DNA of 64,000 nucleotides from Pseudanabaena sp. FACHB-2040 (GCF_014696715.1 NZ_JACJQO010000006.1:124001-188000); one strand, 5' to 3'; counted from the first letter of the stretch, positions 45,123 to 54,822 are shown. Notes: a model not told the origin generated them from the sequence alone. Numbers and translations are program-made.

Positions 45123-46610
45123 ATGTGGCGTGAGTATGAGTCCGATTCTCCAAGTAACTGGGATAAGGATGGTTCAACCAGCCAACCGCCGTTTAATGCT
45201 TCAGAACTGACTCCGCCTAAGCTGGCGGGAAAACCAGCGAGCACTTTGGCTAAACCTGACATAGCAGAGCCAGTCTCCTCTAGCTCAGACGCAAAGGAAG
45301 ACGAGCAGGGTTTTTGGCCTGTTCTGAGAAACCGCAATTTTCTGACTCTCTGGAGTGGCCAAGTCTTTTCCCAGATGGCGGACAAAGTCTATCTGGTGCT
45401 GATGATCGCCATCATTGCCAGCCAGTTCGATTCGCCGGGGCAAACCATCAGCGGCTGGGTCACGGGCGTGATGATTGCATTTACCATTCCAGCGGTACTG
45501 TTTGGTTCTGTGGCCGGAGTCTTTGTGGATCGCTGGCCTAAAAAGCCAGTACTGGTCATGACCAATCTGCTGCGGGGAGGGCTGGTTGTACTGCTGCCAG
45601 TGCTGCTGTGGCTGGCAAACGGCTGGTCTGGGTTTAGCGGTCTCCCAATGGGATTTATTCTGCTGCTGGTTGTGACGTTTTTAATATCGACGTTAACCCA
45701 GTTTTTTGCCCCGGCAGAGCAGGCAGTGATTCCACTCATTGTAGAAAAACGCCATCTGCTGATAGCTAACTCGCTTTACACCACAACCATGATGGGTTCG
45801 GTGATTATAGGGTTTGCGGTGGGGGAGCCGCTGCTTGCGATCGCAGATACCCTCCTATCACCCCTAGATGGAGGTTCTGGGTTAGGTAAAGATCTTCTGG
45901 TGGGGCTCAGCTACGGCATTGCCGGAGGCATTTTGCTGCTGCTGCGGCCACAGGAAGAGAGAAGCTACTCACCCGAAACCACTCCCCATGTTTGGCAAGA
46001 CATCCGTGAGGGGTTTGCCTATTTGGGTAAACAGGCCCAGGTGCGTAGCGCCATCATTCAGCTGGTGCTGCTCTTTTCAGTGTTTGCGGCATTGGCAGTG
46101 CTAGCCGTTCGCCTGGCGGAAGTAATGCCCGCCTTGAAACCTTCGCAGTTTGGTTTCCTGCTGGCTGCTGGCGGTATCGGTATGGCCATTGGAGCCGCCT
46201 TTGTAGGCTACTTCGGTCAGCGGTTTGCCCGCAGACACCTAAGCTTCTACGGCTCCTTAGGCATCGCGGCCAGCCTGGCAGGATTGGCTTGGACCACTGA
46301 AAAACTCTGGTTTTCCCTCGTTCTGATTCTGCTGCTGGGACTTTTTGCTGCCTTAGTCGGCATTCCCATGCAAACTACAATTCAGGAAAAAACGCCGGAG
46401 GAGATGCGGGGCAAAGTATTTGGGCTGCAGAACAATCTGGCCAACATTGCCCTAAGCCTGCCGCTAGCCTTGGCTGGAGTCGCTGAAACGTTGATTGGGC
46501 TACCTAAGGTTTTCTTGAGCCTGGGCCTGATAGTGGCTGCGGGGGGGGTGTTGACCTGGTATATTGCCGATACGGGATCAGACTCAGCCGAGATTTCTTC
46601 TGAAAATTGA
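45123..46610 (+). CDS. MFS transporter
   Basis: A 495-residue major facilitator protein. The first 65 residues are a hydrophilic, low-complexity tail (SDSPSNWDKDGSTSQPP...KEDEQG); then come about 12 membrane helices starting NRNFLTLWSGQVFSQMADKVYLVLMIAIIA. The loop GVFVDRWPKKPVLVMTNL matches the MFS loop 2-3 motif, and MRGKVFGLQNNLANIALSL near the end is typical of the MFS_3/Bcr-like group. Substrate is unknown. It starts 36 bases after recO in the same direction, probably cotranscribed. Confidence 0.9.
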   Translation: MWREYESDSPSNWDKDGSTSQPPFNASELTPPKLAGKPASTLAKPDIAEPVSSSSDAKEDEQGFWPVLRNRNFLTLWSGQVFSQMADKVYLVLMIAIIASQFDSPGQTISGWVTGVMIAFTIPAVLFGSVAGVFVDRWPKKPVLVMTNLLRGGLVVLLPVLLWLANGWSGFSGLPMGFILLLVVTFLISTLTQFFAPAEQAVIPLIVEKRHLLIANSLYTTTMMGSVIIGFAVGEPLLAIADTLLSPLDGGSGLGKDLLVGLSYGIAGGILLLLRPQEERSYSPETTPHVWQDIREGFAYLGKQAQVRSAIIQLVLLFSVFAALAVLAVRLAEVMPALKPSQFGFLLAAGGIGMAIGAAFVGYFGQRFARRHLSFYGSLGIAASLAGLAWTTEKLWFSLVLILLLGLFAALVGIPMQTTIQEKTPEEMRGKVFGLQNNLANIALSLPLALAGVAETLIGLPKVFLSLGLIVAAGGVLTWYIADTGSDSAEISSEN

Positions 46611-46688
46611 AATCTTTTGGCTTTGCTCACCCCGTTCCTCAATGCCTGGGTCTCTCCCTTCCGTTCTGGTTCAGTGAGCCTTTTTTGA

Positions 46689-47846
46689 ATGCATATCGCG
46701 TGGCTTGGCAAAAAATCCCCCTTTTGTGGCAACGTCACCTACGGTAGAGAAATCACCAACGCCCTGCTAGAGAGGGGCCATCAGGTGACTTTTCTTCACT
46801 TTGCCCAGCCTCCCGAACCGGAAGCTAACTCTCAGCCTCCTGACTGTGCAGAGGTTTCGCTGCCCTTTTTGTTCAAATCCCAGATCCTCACTATTCCTTC
46901 TTTCAAATCTGGAAAGCTGCTGGTGCAGGCGCTGAAAAAGCTGCAGCCTGACCTTGTCCATGCTTCTTTAACCTTGTCCCCGCTTGACTTCCGGCTGCCA
47001 GAAATCTGTGCTGATCTGGGAATTCCGCTGGTGGCGACGTTTCACCCCCCTTTTGATCGCAAGGTCCGCAGCCTCACCTCAGGCACGCAACACCTGACCT
47101 ACCAGCTTTATGCCTCCTGCCTGGCGAATTATGACCGAGTCATTGTCTTTTCACATCTGCAGCGAGATCTGCTGATTAAGCTAGGAGTTGCCCCAAACAC
47201 CGTAGTGGTCATTCCCAATGGGGTAGATACGGCAAAATATTCTCCGGGACCGTCTTCCATCAAAGCTGAACTCGGAGCCCAAAAACTCTTTGTTTATCAG
47301 GGACGGCTTTCTCCGGAGAAGAACGTTGAGGCCCTGCTCCGGGGCTGGCGGCAGGCCCGCATGGGAGCGCACAGCCGATTGGCCATTGTTGGTAATGGGC
47401 CGCTAGCAGCCTCGCTGAAAATGTTTTACGGCGAAGACGATGGCATTATTTGGCTGGGCTTTATTGCCAATGAGCAGCGGCGCATTGAGATTCTCAGAGG
47501 TGCCGATGTTTTCATTTTGCCTTCCCTAGTAGAGGGACTGTCTCTGTCGCTGTTAGAGGCAATGGCCTGTGGAGCAGCCTGTATTGCAACTGATGCAGGA
47601 GCCGACGGCGAGGTATTGTCCAATGGCGCTGGCATCATTTTAGATACCCAGAAAGTCTCGACCCAGCTGCAAACGATTCTGCCTATCTTCCGCGATCATC
47701 CAGAAATGACCCAGCTACTAGGTCGTAAAGCTCGGCAGAGAGTGCTCGAACGCTATACGCTGAGGTCAAATCTTGCCTCTTTAGAGATTTTATATAAGCA
47801 GATGGTGGCTGAGAATACTCAGATTCTTCTCAGTCGAGGCGCTTAG
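46689..47846 (+). CDS. Family 4 glycosyltransferase
   Basis: A 385-residue GT-B glycosyltransferase. The N-terminal domain starts HIAWLGKKSPFCGNVTYGREITNALLERGHQVTFLHF. Mid-protein VVVIPNGVDTAKYSPGP and VYQGRLSPEKNVEALLRGW, and the donor motif SLVEGLSLSLLEAMACGAA with the E-x7-E pair, are clear GT4 features. No membrane helix is seen. It is 78 bases after the MFS gene; a role in glycolipid or polysaccharide synthesis is only a guess. A strong hairpin follows. Confidence 0.9.
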   Translation: MHIAWLGKKSPFCGNVTYGREITNALLERGHQVTFLHFAQPPEPEANSQPPDCAEVSLPFLFKSQILTIPSFKSGKLLVQALKKLQPDLVHASLTLSPLDFRLPEICADLGIPLVATFHPPFDRKVRSLTSGTQHLTYQLYASCLANYDRVIVFSHLQRDLLIKLGVAPNTVVVIPNGVDTAKYSPGPSSIKAELGAQKLFVYQGRLSPEKNVEALLRGWRQARMGAHSRLAIVGNGPLAASLKMFYGEDDGIIWLGFIANEQRRIEILRGADVFILPSLVEGLSLSLLEAMACGAACIATDAGADGEVLSNGAGIILDTQKVSTQLQTILPIFRDHPEMTQLLGRKARQRVLERYTLRSNLASLEILYKQMVAENTQILLSRGA

Positions 47847-47862
47847 CAGGCTTAAAACCTAG

Positions 47863-47898
47863 CTACCCGTAGAGACGCAGTCCCATCTCTACGGGTAG
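47863..47898. terminator. Bidirectional hairpin between GT4 and pheT
   Basis: CTACCCGTAGAGA (47863-47875) pairs perfectly with TCTCTACGGGTAG (47886-47898). It lies between convergent genes; T-runs are absent on both sides. Confidence 0.55.
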
Positions 47899-47911
47899 AA
47901 TTGCGGCCTAG

Positions 47912-50353
47912 TTAGCTTCGTAGAGTGACTTTGAACTGTTTCTCTAAGGCTTGTCGGACTTTTTGGTGAATTGGCTCAATATCCTCATCGGTGAGGGTTT
48001 TATCTTGAGCCCGGTAAACTAGCCGAAAAGCTAAGCTACGTTGGCCTTCTGGGACATGTTCGCCGCGATACTCGTCAAACAGGGTCACCGACTCCAGCAA
48101 TTTGCCGCCCGTGCGGGTCATTACTTTCTCCAAGTCTCCAACGGAAACAGAGAGGGGGGCGAAGAAGGCAATGTCTCGATCAGAGGCGGGGAAGGGGGAA
48201 TAGGCTGAGAACTTAATGGTACCTTTGCGATCGCTCCCCAAACACAGGAGCAGCACGTCCCAGTTGAGTTGAAACATGTAAACCTCTGAGGGCAGTTCCC
48301 GCGCCTGCTGCACCTGCGGATGCAGCTGACCGAAAGTGCCCAAACGGGTCTTACCCCGTACCCAGAGCGAGGCCGTTCGTCCAGGGTGCAGACGAGAGTC
48401 TTCGTTGTCGGGGCGATAGTCTACGGCCAGCCCCAGGCGTTGAAATATTGCATCGAGCACGCCTTTAGCCTCGTACCAAGTCAGGGGTTGCTCGCGACCG
48501 CCGTTAACCCACAGCCCCTGACGAGGATCGCCGCCTAAAATACCGCCCACAGCTTCGGCTTCGTGCAGCCCGGCTTCATCTCGCCAGAAGATGCGACCTT
48601 TCTCAAACCCGTTGAGCGGTCCGTTGCCCTGGTTCAGGTTCAGCTCAAAGGCTTCGAGCATCCCGTCTAAAAGGTCGGTCCGCAGCGCCGAGTATTCGGG
48701 GAACAGCGGGTTGGCCAGCACCACCTGCCGATCAGACTTAGGCTTGGTCAGCGAGTAGTGAATCAGCTCGGTCAAACCGGCTCCTCGGAAGCTCTCCCGC
48801 AGCCGGCGAGCCAGCTCGGCTTCAGGCGTTAAAGCCCCGCCGCTGGTTTCCGCTGGCAGCGTATCAGCAAAATTGTTATAGCCGTAGAGTCGGGCGATCT
48901 CTTCCATTAAATCGATCTCCCGCTCTAGATCGCGGTAGCGGTAGGGCGGCACCTGTACCCGCCAGATCCGATCATGCTCCGTTGGCTCTACCTGGCAGCC
49001 TAAAGAAGTCAAAATAGTGCGAACTCGCTCCGCCGGAATCTCGGCAGCAGCCTCGCCTAAATCTGTGACTGGCCCCAGCACCTGGGCGACTCGGTCCAGC
49101 CGCAGCTCAATGATACGGCTAGGAGTAATTTTGCCGCTAGCAGTGCGGTCAAAGGCTTGGGCGACCAGGATGCCCCCGGCCAGCTCTTGCAGCAGCTGTA
49201 GGGCGCGATCGCAAGCCAGATTTAGCTCCGCCGGGTTGACCCCACGCTCGTAGCGGGCCGAGGCTTCCGTCCGCAATCCCTGGCTGCGAGCCGAGCGACG
49301 AATAGCGGCAGCATCAAAATAGGCCGCCTCCAGCATGACCTTTTGGGTGCCGTCAAAAACCTCCGTGTCTTCTCCTCCCATCACCCCAGCTAGGGCCACT
49401 GGCCGGTCGTTCGCTGTGATCAGCAGCGTCTCTTGCTTCAGTTCCCGCTGCTGGCTATCTAGCGTCCGTAAAGACTCACCGGGCTGAGCATAGCGCACTC
49501 CAATCGTCAGCGTATCACCACCCGCCACCTGCTGCAGCCGCTCTAGATCAAAAGCATGGAGCGGCTGCCCCCACTCCAGCAGCACATAGTTGGTAATATC
49601 CACGACGCCGTTAATAGGCCGGGTTCCAGCAGCCTGCAGCCGCTGCTGCAGCCACAGGGGAGAGGGAGCTACCCGGATATTCTCAATCACGGTACCAAAA
49701 TAGATCGGGCAGGCTGTCTCGTCGGTTAGCTTCACCTGTAGCTCAACCGTTTGATCTGGAATTACAGGCGGCTGATGCCCTGGCAGCGTTAACTTTGCCC
49801 CAGTAATAGCCGCCACTTCTCGGGCAATGCCAACCATGCTTAAGGCATCCGCCCGGTTCGCTGTCGAGGTTAGATCTAAAATCACATCGTCTAAACCTAA
49901 GAGCGGTCGAGCGTCTTGCCCCGCCTGCATCTCCCCCTGAAAGATGTGAATGCCCTGAGAATCTTTTTCGAGGCCCAACTCTGCTAGAGAGCAAATCATG
50001 CCTGCCGAGGGCACTCCCCGTAGCTGGCGAGCCTTAATCGTCAGATCAACCTTAGGCAGGTAAGTTCCCACCGTTGCTACCGGCACATGAATGCCTGCCC
50101 GCACGTTAGAAGCACCGCATACAATCGTTGTAGGAGCCTCTGTGCCGATATCCACCTGACAGACACTCAGTTTGTCCGCATCAGGATGGGGAGCGCAAGC
50201 CTCCACCTGCCCCACGACGACGCCCTCTGCCCAGGCCCGCCTATCTTCAATATCTTCCACCTCAAACCCCGCCATAGTCAGCGTCTCAGCTAGGGTTTCG
50301 GGGGTTAGCTGAATGTCAACCAGTTCCTTGAGCCAATTGAGGGAGATTCGCAT
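47912..50353 (-). CDS. pheT: Phenylalanyl-tRNA synthetase beta subunit
   Basis: The 813-residue beta subunit of the alpha2-beta2 enzyme that charges tRNA-Phe. It has the N-terminal [14 protein letters not shown], a tRNA-binding OB domain (about 40-150; [21 protein letters not shown]), the B3/B4 editing region (about 215-400; [21 protein letters not shown]), B5 and the core domain ([20 protein letters not shown]). The FDX-ACB anticodon-binding domain lies at about 718-811 ([12 protein letters not shown]...[35 protein letters not shown]). pheS is not adjacent, as is common in cyanobacteria. No leader peptide or T-box was seen upstream. Confidence 0.97.
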   Translation of the reverse strand: MRISLNWLKELVDIQLTPETLAETLTMAGFEVEDIEDRRAWAEGVVVGQVEACAPHPDADKLSVCQVDIGTEAPTTIVCGASNVRAGIHVPVATVGTYLPKVDLTIKARQLRGVPSAGMICSLAELGLEKDSQGIHIFQGEMQAGQDARPLLGLDDVILDLTSTANRADALSMVGIAREVAAITGAKLTLPGHQPPVIPDQTVELQVKLTDETACPIYFGTVIENIRVAPSPLWLQQRLQAAGTRPINGVVDITNYVLLEWGQPLHAFDLERLQQVAGGDTLTIGVRYAQPGESLRTLDSQQRELKQETLLITANDRPVALAGVMGGEDTEVFDGTQKVMLEAAYFDAAAIRRSARSQGLRTEASARYERGVNPAELNLACDRALQLLQELAGGILVAQAFDRTASGKITPSRIIELRLDRVAQVLGPVTDLGEAAAEIPAERVRTILTSLGCQVEPTEHDRIWRVQVPPYRYRDLEREIDLMEEIARLYGYNNFADTLPAETSGGALTPEAELARRLRESFRGAGLTELIHYSLTKPKSDRQVVLANPLFPEYSALRTDLLDGMLEAFELNLNQGNGPLNGFEKGRIFWRDEAGLHEAEAVGGILGGDPRQGLWVNGGREQPLTWYEAKGVLDAIFQRLGLAVDYRPDNEDSRLHPGRTASLWVRGKTRLGTFGQLHPQVQQARELPSEVYMFQLNWDVLLLCLGSDRKGTIKFSAYSPFPASDRDIAFFAPLSVSVGDLEKVMTRTGGKLLESVTLFDEYRGEHVPEGQRSLAFRLVYRAQDKTLTDEDIEPIHQKVRQALEKQFKVTLRS

Positions 50354-50784
50354 CGGATATACCGTAACGCTGCCCGCTGAGCAGCTCTTAATGTTTGTTC
50401 ATCAACAACCCACCTATTCTACCGCCCCAGATACCCTGCAGGCGGCTGCAAAAATCCTCGATGACCGGATTCGACCTCAGCAGCAAAGAATGCTTAATTA
50501 GCACTAAAACCATAATGAAAACTGGCTTAGCCTAATTAAATGCGCCAAGTTAATCAGACTGAGGAATTCTTCAGAGATTCTTTACCGATTTGAGCACACC
50601 TTAGGCATATAACCCCCCTACGAATCAGGGAATAATTAGAGTAATGTGACAGTACCCAACGGGCCTGAAGCGGAAAATTCCCATCAACGTAGAAAAACTG
50701 TCCCTTGAGCGTGTTTCTTGGTCTCCCCCCGCCACCGTTTCTCCAAGCGACTGCCGTTACCCGAACCTAAATCCGAAACGCAGC
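50354..50784. other. Divergent intergenic region between pheT and the kinase
   Basis: No gene is seen. An imperfect 16-base palindrome CTGAGGAATTCTTCAG lies at 50559-50574. Promoters for both flanking genes are expected here but were not assigned. Confidence 0.4.
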
Positions 50785-52410
50785 ATGAGCTACTGTATCA
50801 ACCCCGCTTGCCCTAATCCCAAAAATCCGCCCACTGCTAATCAGTGTCAGGCTTGTGGGGCAACCCTCCTGCTGCGGGATCGGTATCGCATGTTTCGAGC
50901 TTTAGGCAGAGGCGGCTTTGGAGCCACCTTCTTGGCCAGAGACGAGGCGCTGCCCGGCAACCCTCCCTGCGTTATCAAACAGCTGCGTCCTTCCACAGAA
51001 GCCCCCCATATCCTCGACATGGCCCGGGATCTGTTTCAGCGGGAAGCCAAGATCCTTGGCAAAATTGGCAACCATCCTCAGCTGCCGCGACTGCTCGACT
51101 ATTTTGAAATCGACCAGGAATTTTACCTGGTGCAAGAATATATTAACGGGGCGACTCTGCAGCAAGAGGTCAAGCGCGGCGGGGCTTTTACTGAAGCGGG
51201 CGTGAAGCAATTTCTGAGCGAAATTCTCCCCATGATTCAGTATGTCCACAACAGCCAGGTGATTCACAGAGACCTTAAACCCGCCAACATTATTCGCCGG
51301 GAACAGGACAAAAAGCTGGTTTTGATTGACTTTGGCGCTGTTAAAGATAAGGTCAACCCGGTCAAGGCCAGCAGCACAGAGCAAACCGCCCTAACCGCCT
51401 ACGCCATTGGCACCCCCGGCTATGCACCCCCGGAGCAGATGGCCATGCGGCCAGTTTATGCGAGTGATATCTATGCTTTGGGCGTCACCTGCATCTACCT
51501 GCTCTCCGCTCGATCTCCCAAGGATCTAGACTATGACCCGACCACTGGAGAACTGCTTTGGCGAGAAAAGATCGAGGTGAGCGAACATTTCGCGAGTGTG
51601 CTGCAGAAAATGTTAGAAATTTCTGTACGCCATCGCTATCAGTCGATTGACGCTATTCTCCGGGATCTAGATCTAGAGCCCTACATGGACAGCCTGGCTC
51701 AGAACATGGCCTTCCAAATGCCGCCTTCGGGCAAAGGCGACCCCCTGAGCGGGCCTATCAGCAGTGCCTCTAGCCCGCTTACCTCCGGCGGCAATTCGAC
51801 AGGTTCTCCCTCATCTCGAATGGCGGCTGCCATTCGGGCTCGTCGCGATCGCGTCACCTCACGCTCGGGAGCGGTTTTGGGCAACGGTAGAAAACCGCCT
51901 TACCTAGGATCTCCTAACCGAATGCCGCCGTCTCATCCCCTACCGCTTTCCTCAACGCCTCAACGCAAGCCCTCTACCCCAAAGCTCACAGCTGACGACA
52001 TCAAGCTGACCTATGTGAAAGGTCAGCGGGATTTTTCGATGCAGATGTTTGCGCCTCTTGATCTGCAGCGTTCTAACCTTTCTGGCGTTAATTTCAATCA
52101 GTCGAAGTTTGTTAAAGCAAACTTTCAGGGCGCAGATTTATCAAGCGCCAACTTTGGCAAAGCTGACTTGCCCCAGGTCGTTTTTCGCAATAGCCGACTG
52201 AGCCGCGCCTATTTCAACTTCGCTAATTTGGAAAATGCCGACTTGCGCGGAGCCGATCTCAGCTACGCTTGCCTGTCGAACGCAAACTTACGCGGGGCCA
52301 ACCTGTGTGGGGCTGACTTAACCGGAGCTACGATTACAGAAGAGCAGTTGGCCATGGCAAGAACGAACTGGTCCACTGTGTATCCGAATGGCCGTAGGGG
52401 GATTCTTTGA
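50785..52410 (+). CDS. SpkB-like Ser/Thr protein kinase with pentapeptide repeats
   Basis: A 541-residue eukaryotic-type kinase. The N-terminus has a four-cysteine zinc ribbon (C4, C9, C21, C24). The kinase domain (about 34-310) has glycine loop GRGGFGATF, K65 in CVIKQL, HRDLKPAN with D163, DFG with D182, and GTPGYAPPEQ as activation segment. A proline/serine-rich linker (about 325-405) leads to some 20 pentapeptide repeats (about 430-515; ANFQGADLSSANF, ADLRGADLSYACL). This order matches SpkB of Synechocystis, implicated in motility and oxidative stress. All catalytic residues are intact. Substrates are unknown. Confidence 0.92.
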   Translation: MSYCINPACPNPKNPPTANQCQACGATLLLRDRYRMFRALGRGGFGATFLARDEALPGNPPCVIKQLRPSTEAPHILDMARDLFQREAKILGKIGNHPQLPRLLDYFEIDQEFYLVQEYINGATLQQEVKRGGAFTEAGVKQFLSEILPMIQYVHNSQVIHRDLKPANIIRREQDKKLVLIDFGAVKDKVNPVKASSTEQTALTAYAIGTPGYAPPEQMAMRPVYASDIYALGVTCIYLLSARSPKDLDYDPTTGELLWREKIEVSEHFASVLQKMLEISVRHRYQSIDAILRDLDLEPYMDSLAQNMAFQMPPSGKGDPLSGPISSASSPLTSGGNSTGSPSSRMAAAIRARRDRVTSRSGAVLGNGRKPPYLGSPNRMPPSHPLPLSSTPQRKPSTPKLTADDIKLTYVKGQRDFSMQMFAPLDLQRSNLSGVNFNQSKFVKANFQGADLSSANFGKADLPQVVFRNSRLSRAYFNFANLENADLRGADLSYACLSNANLRGANLCGADLTGATITEEQLAMARTNWSTVYPNGRRGIL

Positions 52411-52484
52411 CGAAGGAGCGGAGGGCAGAGGGAAGAGGGCAAAAGAGATGGGCTCAATTTCAAAAAGCTTTCGCACGTTTTGAT

Positions 52485-53102
52485 TTAGGCAACATTGGGC
52501 TGCAAAACAGCCATGCCTTTTTGTACGGCAGGCCGCTCAGCCAGGGTAGTTGTCCATTTTTGAACTTGAGGAAAGGTTTCTAGGGAGATGCCTAGGTGAT
52601 CGTAGGCAGCGACCCACGGATAGGTGGCAATGTCTGCGATGGAGTAGTCGCCCGCTAGAAACGGGTGATCTGTCAGCTGCTTTTCCATCACTCCCAGCAG
52701 GCGGAGGGTTTCTTTTTCATAGCGATTAATGGCATAGTCAATCGTTTCGGGAGCAGATCGACGAAAATGCCCTAGCTGACCAAACATAGGGCCGACACCG
52801 GCCATTTGAAACATCAGCCACTGGATCACCTGATGTCGTCCCTGCAGGTCTTGAGGCAGCAGTTTCCCTGTTTTCTCGGCCAGGTAGATCAAGATTGCAC
52901 CTGATTCAAAGAGGGTTACGCCTGTTTCCTGGTCTACAATAGCCGGGATTTTGCCGTTGGGGCTGATAGCGGCAAAATCTGGTTCAAATTGTTCTCCCTT
53001 GGAGATATCAATTTTGTGGACGGTATAGGGCAGCCCAACTTCTTCAAGCAAAATGGCAGGCTTGCGGCCATTGGGAGTGGTAAACGTATAGAGGTCAATC
53101 AT
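52485..53102 (-). CDS. Glutathione S-transferase, YfcG/Ure2-like
   Basis: A 205-residue GST. The thioredoxin-fold N-terminal domain starts MIDLYTFTTPNGRKPAILLEE, in which T9-N11 lie where YfcG-type enzymes bind glutathione. SPNGKIPAIVD is the cis-proline motif and LFESGAILIYLAE the conserved glutathione-contact segment. The helical C-terminal domain includes DYSIADIATYPWVAAYDHLGI. The absence of a Tyr/Ser nucleophile points to disulfide-bond oxidoreductase activity like YfcG, which is inference. It follows trxA on the same strand after 198 bases. Confidence 0.92.
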   Translation of the reverse strand: MIDLYTFTTPNGRKPAILLEEVGLPYTVHKIDISKGEQFEPDFAAISPNGKIPAIVDQETGVTLFESGAILIYLAEKTGKLLPQDLQGRHQVIQWLMFQMAGVGPMFGQLGHFRRSAPETIDYAINRYEKETLRLLGVMEKQLTDHPFLAGDYSIADIATYPWVAAYDHLGISLETFPQVQKWTTTLAERPAVQKGMAVLQPNVA

Positions 53103-53260
53103 GGGTTTTTGTGCTGTACTGCTGAAACAACTGCCCAGTCTAGGGTTTTTACCGCTCTGAGAGTTTTTCTCAAAGCAGAGTTATCCCAAATATTAGGGCG
53201 ACGTAGGGAGTGGGCTGGCTGAAAGCGCTCAAGCTAGAGCAATAGGTCAGTCCAAATCAG

Positions 53261-53294
53261 GGCAGGGGAAATATCGAAGCGATGCCCCCCTGCC
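53261..53294 (-). terminator. Hairpin after trxA
   Basis: GGCAGGGG (53261-53268) pairs with CCCCTGCC (53287-53294), with ATCG/CGAT pairing inside the loop. It begins 5 bases past the trxA stop; the following T content is weak. Confidence 0.45.
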
Positions 53295-53299
53295 TTGGC

Positions 53300-53650
53300 T
53301 TAAGCGGTTACGTTTGCGGTAATTAGGCTATTGAGCTTAGCAACCAGATCGGCTTTGGATAAAACCCCTGCGATCGTATCTACCCGCTCTCCTCGGCTGA
53401 AGAAAATCAGGGTTGGGATAGCCATGACGTGATATTGCAGGGCTAGATCATCGTTTTCGTCTACATTGACCTTGGCAATCTTAGCTTGGCCTGCAAACTC
53501 AGCGGCCATCTCTTCAATAATGGGGTTCATGATGCGGCAGGGGCCACACCAGGCTGCCCAAAAGTCAACGAGAACAGGAACGTCACTTTGTAGCACCTCA
53601 GCTTCAAAATTTTCTGAGGTCAGGGTCAGGTATTTTGCATCATCAGCCAT
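53300..53650 (-). CDS. trxA: Thioredoxin
   Basis: A 116-residue thioredoxin, the general disulfide reductase. The active site is WCGPC with C35 and C38, followed by RIMNPIIEEM in place of the usual K-P-L, and the cis-proline loop is VMAIPTL. The start at MADDAKYLTLTSENF has GGAG about 5-8 bases upstream; the frame extends to 53692 without support. The promoter at 53735-53763 and an inverted repeat resembling the downstream tetR operator lie ahead of it. Confidence 0.95.
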   Translation of the reverse strand: MADDAKYLTLTSENFEAEVLQSDVPVLVDFWAAWCGPCRIMNPIIEEMAAEFAGQAKIAKVNVDENDDLALQYHVMAIPTLIFFSRGERVDTIAGVLSKADLVAKLNSLITANVTA

Positions 53651-53734
53651 TAGGGGTTTTCTCCTTTGGTAAGTTGGCGGTGAAGGTAGCATTGCCCTAG
53701 CGGGCTAAACTCAAATTCTTTGCCCGCATTAAAT

Positions 53735-53763
53735 TAACTATTATCTCAGGCTGGGCTTGTCAA
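53735..53763 (-). promoter_or_regulatory. Candidate promoter of trxA
   Basis: On the minus strand TTGACA (53763-53758) and TAGTTA (53740-53735) are separated by 17 bases, a good sigma-70 match. It leaves a leader of about 78 bases. Confidence 0.5.
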
Positions 53764-53787
53764 TTTGCACAAGCTCTAATTTCTATT

Positions 53788-53804
53788 TTGGAACAAACGT
53801 TCAA
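53788..53804. promoter_or_regulatory. TetR-type operator-like repeat upstream of trxA
   Basis: TTGGAACAAACGTTCAA differs at two central positions from the inverted repeat at 54806-54822 upstream of the tetR gene. It lies 25 bases upstream of the trxA -35 box. Confidence 0.45.
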
Positions 53805-53851
53805 GTTTTGTCTGAGAAAATTCTGAGAAGCAGCGTAATTTCACACTGCCT

Positions 53852-54160
53852 TTATTTGTGCCGACGCTTTTGCGAACGGCGCTCTTGTCGGGAAATATGA
53901 CAGGCGGTTAGACCCGCTATCGGTGGGGCCACGACTAGGTAGGCTAGCCAGATTCTGGAGGTCATTTTCTGTCGGTGCTGGTCAACGCAAGCAATATCTC
54001 TAGGAAGGCAGCCGTAGGGACGCTGAAGGCTGCCTTCAGCCAGCCGCATGGCCAGAAGATGCATGCCAAACCAGAGAAAAAACAGCAGTGCTATCCCCGC
54101 TAAAAAGACAGCAATGTCTGAAGCACGAAAGGCAGTATGAGGCTTGAGCGGGTAGGGCAC
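53852..54160 (-). CDS. Small membrane protein, hypothetical
   Basis: I do not recognise this 102-residue protein. It has two hydrophobic helices (IAVFLAGIALLFFLWFGMHLLAM and IWLAYLVVAPPIAGLTAC), a loop with two cysteines (YGCLPRDIACVDQ), and a very basic end (RQERRSQKRRHK), suggesting two membrane passes with the tail in the cytoplasm. The start is 13 bases after the stop of the tetR gene, so the two are probably cotranscribed and it may be part of that regulon. Codon use looks normal. Confidence 0.6.
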   Translation of the reverse strand: MPYPLKPHTAFRASDIAVFLAGIALLFFLWFGMHLLAMRLAEGSLQRPYGCLPRDIACVDQHRQKMTSRIWLAYLVVAPPIAGLTACHISRQERRSQKRRHK

Positions 54161-54173
54161 AGGTAGATGAGGG

Positions 54174-54755
54174 CTAGCTCAGCACGGTCAAGATTGCCTT
54201 GACAATATCACGCAGGCTGTGAGGGTCGGGATCTACCTTGGAGATGACCTGGAGGCCCTGCACACTAGCGGTCAGATAGCGGGACAGGGTTCTGAGTTGG
54301 GCGTCGCTGGGGATCTCACCTCGATCTTTGGCCCGCACCAAAGCGCTGTAAAAAGCGTCCTCTAGCTTTAAGAGGGTTTGCTTTAGATAGCTAGCGACTT
54401 CTGGGTCGTGAGGACTGAACTCAATAATTGTGTTGGTCATGAGACAGCCCTGGCACGGGGAAGCGTTTTCAATACACAGCACTATGCTCTCAAAGTAGTC
54501 AGCGATGGCTTGGCGAGCCGCACCAGGAGCCTGCAGCCGGTCAACGGCCTGCTGAATGAAGGTGTTGCTGTAATGTGCGATCGCACTTAAAAACAGCTGT
54601 CGCTTATCGCAAAAAGTATCGTAGAGGCTGCCCCGGTTAATGCCCATAGCCTCTACCAGATCCTGGACGGAAGTTGCCTCGTACCCCTTCTGCCAGAAGA
54701 CCTGCATTGCTTTTTCTAGCACAGCTTCTTGATCAAACGCCTTTTGTCGCGGCAT
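54174..54755 (-). CDS. TetR-family regulator
   Basis: A 193-residue regulator starting MPRQKAFDQEAVLEKAMQVFWQKGYEATS. The helix-turn-helix is TSVQDLVEAMGINRGSLYDTFCDKRQLFL, the form found in the AcrR/YezE-like subgroup with C-terminal TetR_C domains. Cysteines at about 93, 98 and 101 (VLCIENASPCQGCLM) could sense redox state or electrophiles, as in NemR-like regulators; this is inference. An inverted repeat overlaps its own -35 box, so it probably represses itself. Thioredoxin and GST lie just downstream on the same strand. Confidence 0.9.
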   Translation of the reverse strand: MPRQKAFDQEAVLEKAMQVFWQKGYEATSVQDLVEAMGINRGSLYDTFCDKRQLFLSAIAHYSNTFIQQAVDRLQAPGAARQAIADYFESIVLCIENASPCQGCLMTNTIIEFSPHDPEVASYLKQTLLKLEDAFYSALVRAKDRGEIPSDAQLRTLSRYLTASVQGLQVISKVDPDPHSLRDIVKAILTVLS

Positions 54756-54793
54756 AGGAAAACTTGTGGCATAAGAATAGAGTTGCTGCCCTT

Positions 54794-54822
54794 GTCATAG
54801 CAGACTTGGAACGATCGTTCAA
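54794..54822 (-). promoter_or_regulatory. tetR promoter with overlapping operator
   Basis: On the minus strand TTGAAC (54822-54817) and TATGAC (54799-54794) are 17 bases apart. The perfect 12-bp palindrome GAACGATCGTTC (54809-54820), within TTGGAACGATCGTTCAA (54806-54822), covers the -35 box, as expected for an autorepressing TetR protein. Confidence 0.65.

Noticed and set aside
50354-50784. Phe leader peptide or T-box upstream of pheT
   Set aside because: The minus-strand short frames there are not rich in Phe codons and no T-box core is present, so pheT does not appear to share the aroF type of control.
53651-53851. Yfr1 small RNA next to trxA, as in other cyanobacteria
   Set aside because: The conserved loop ACTCCTCACAC was not found near trxA on either strand.
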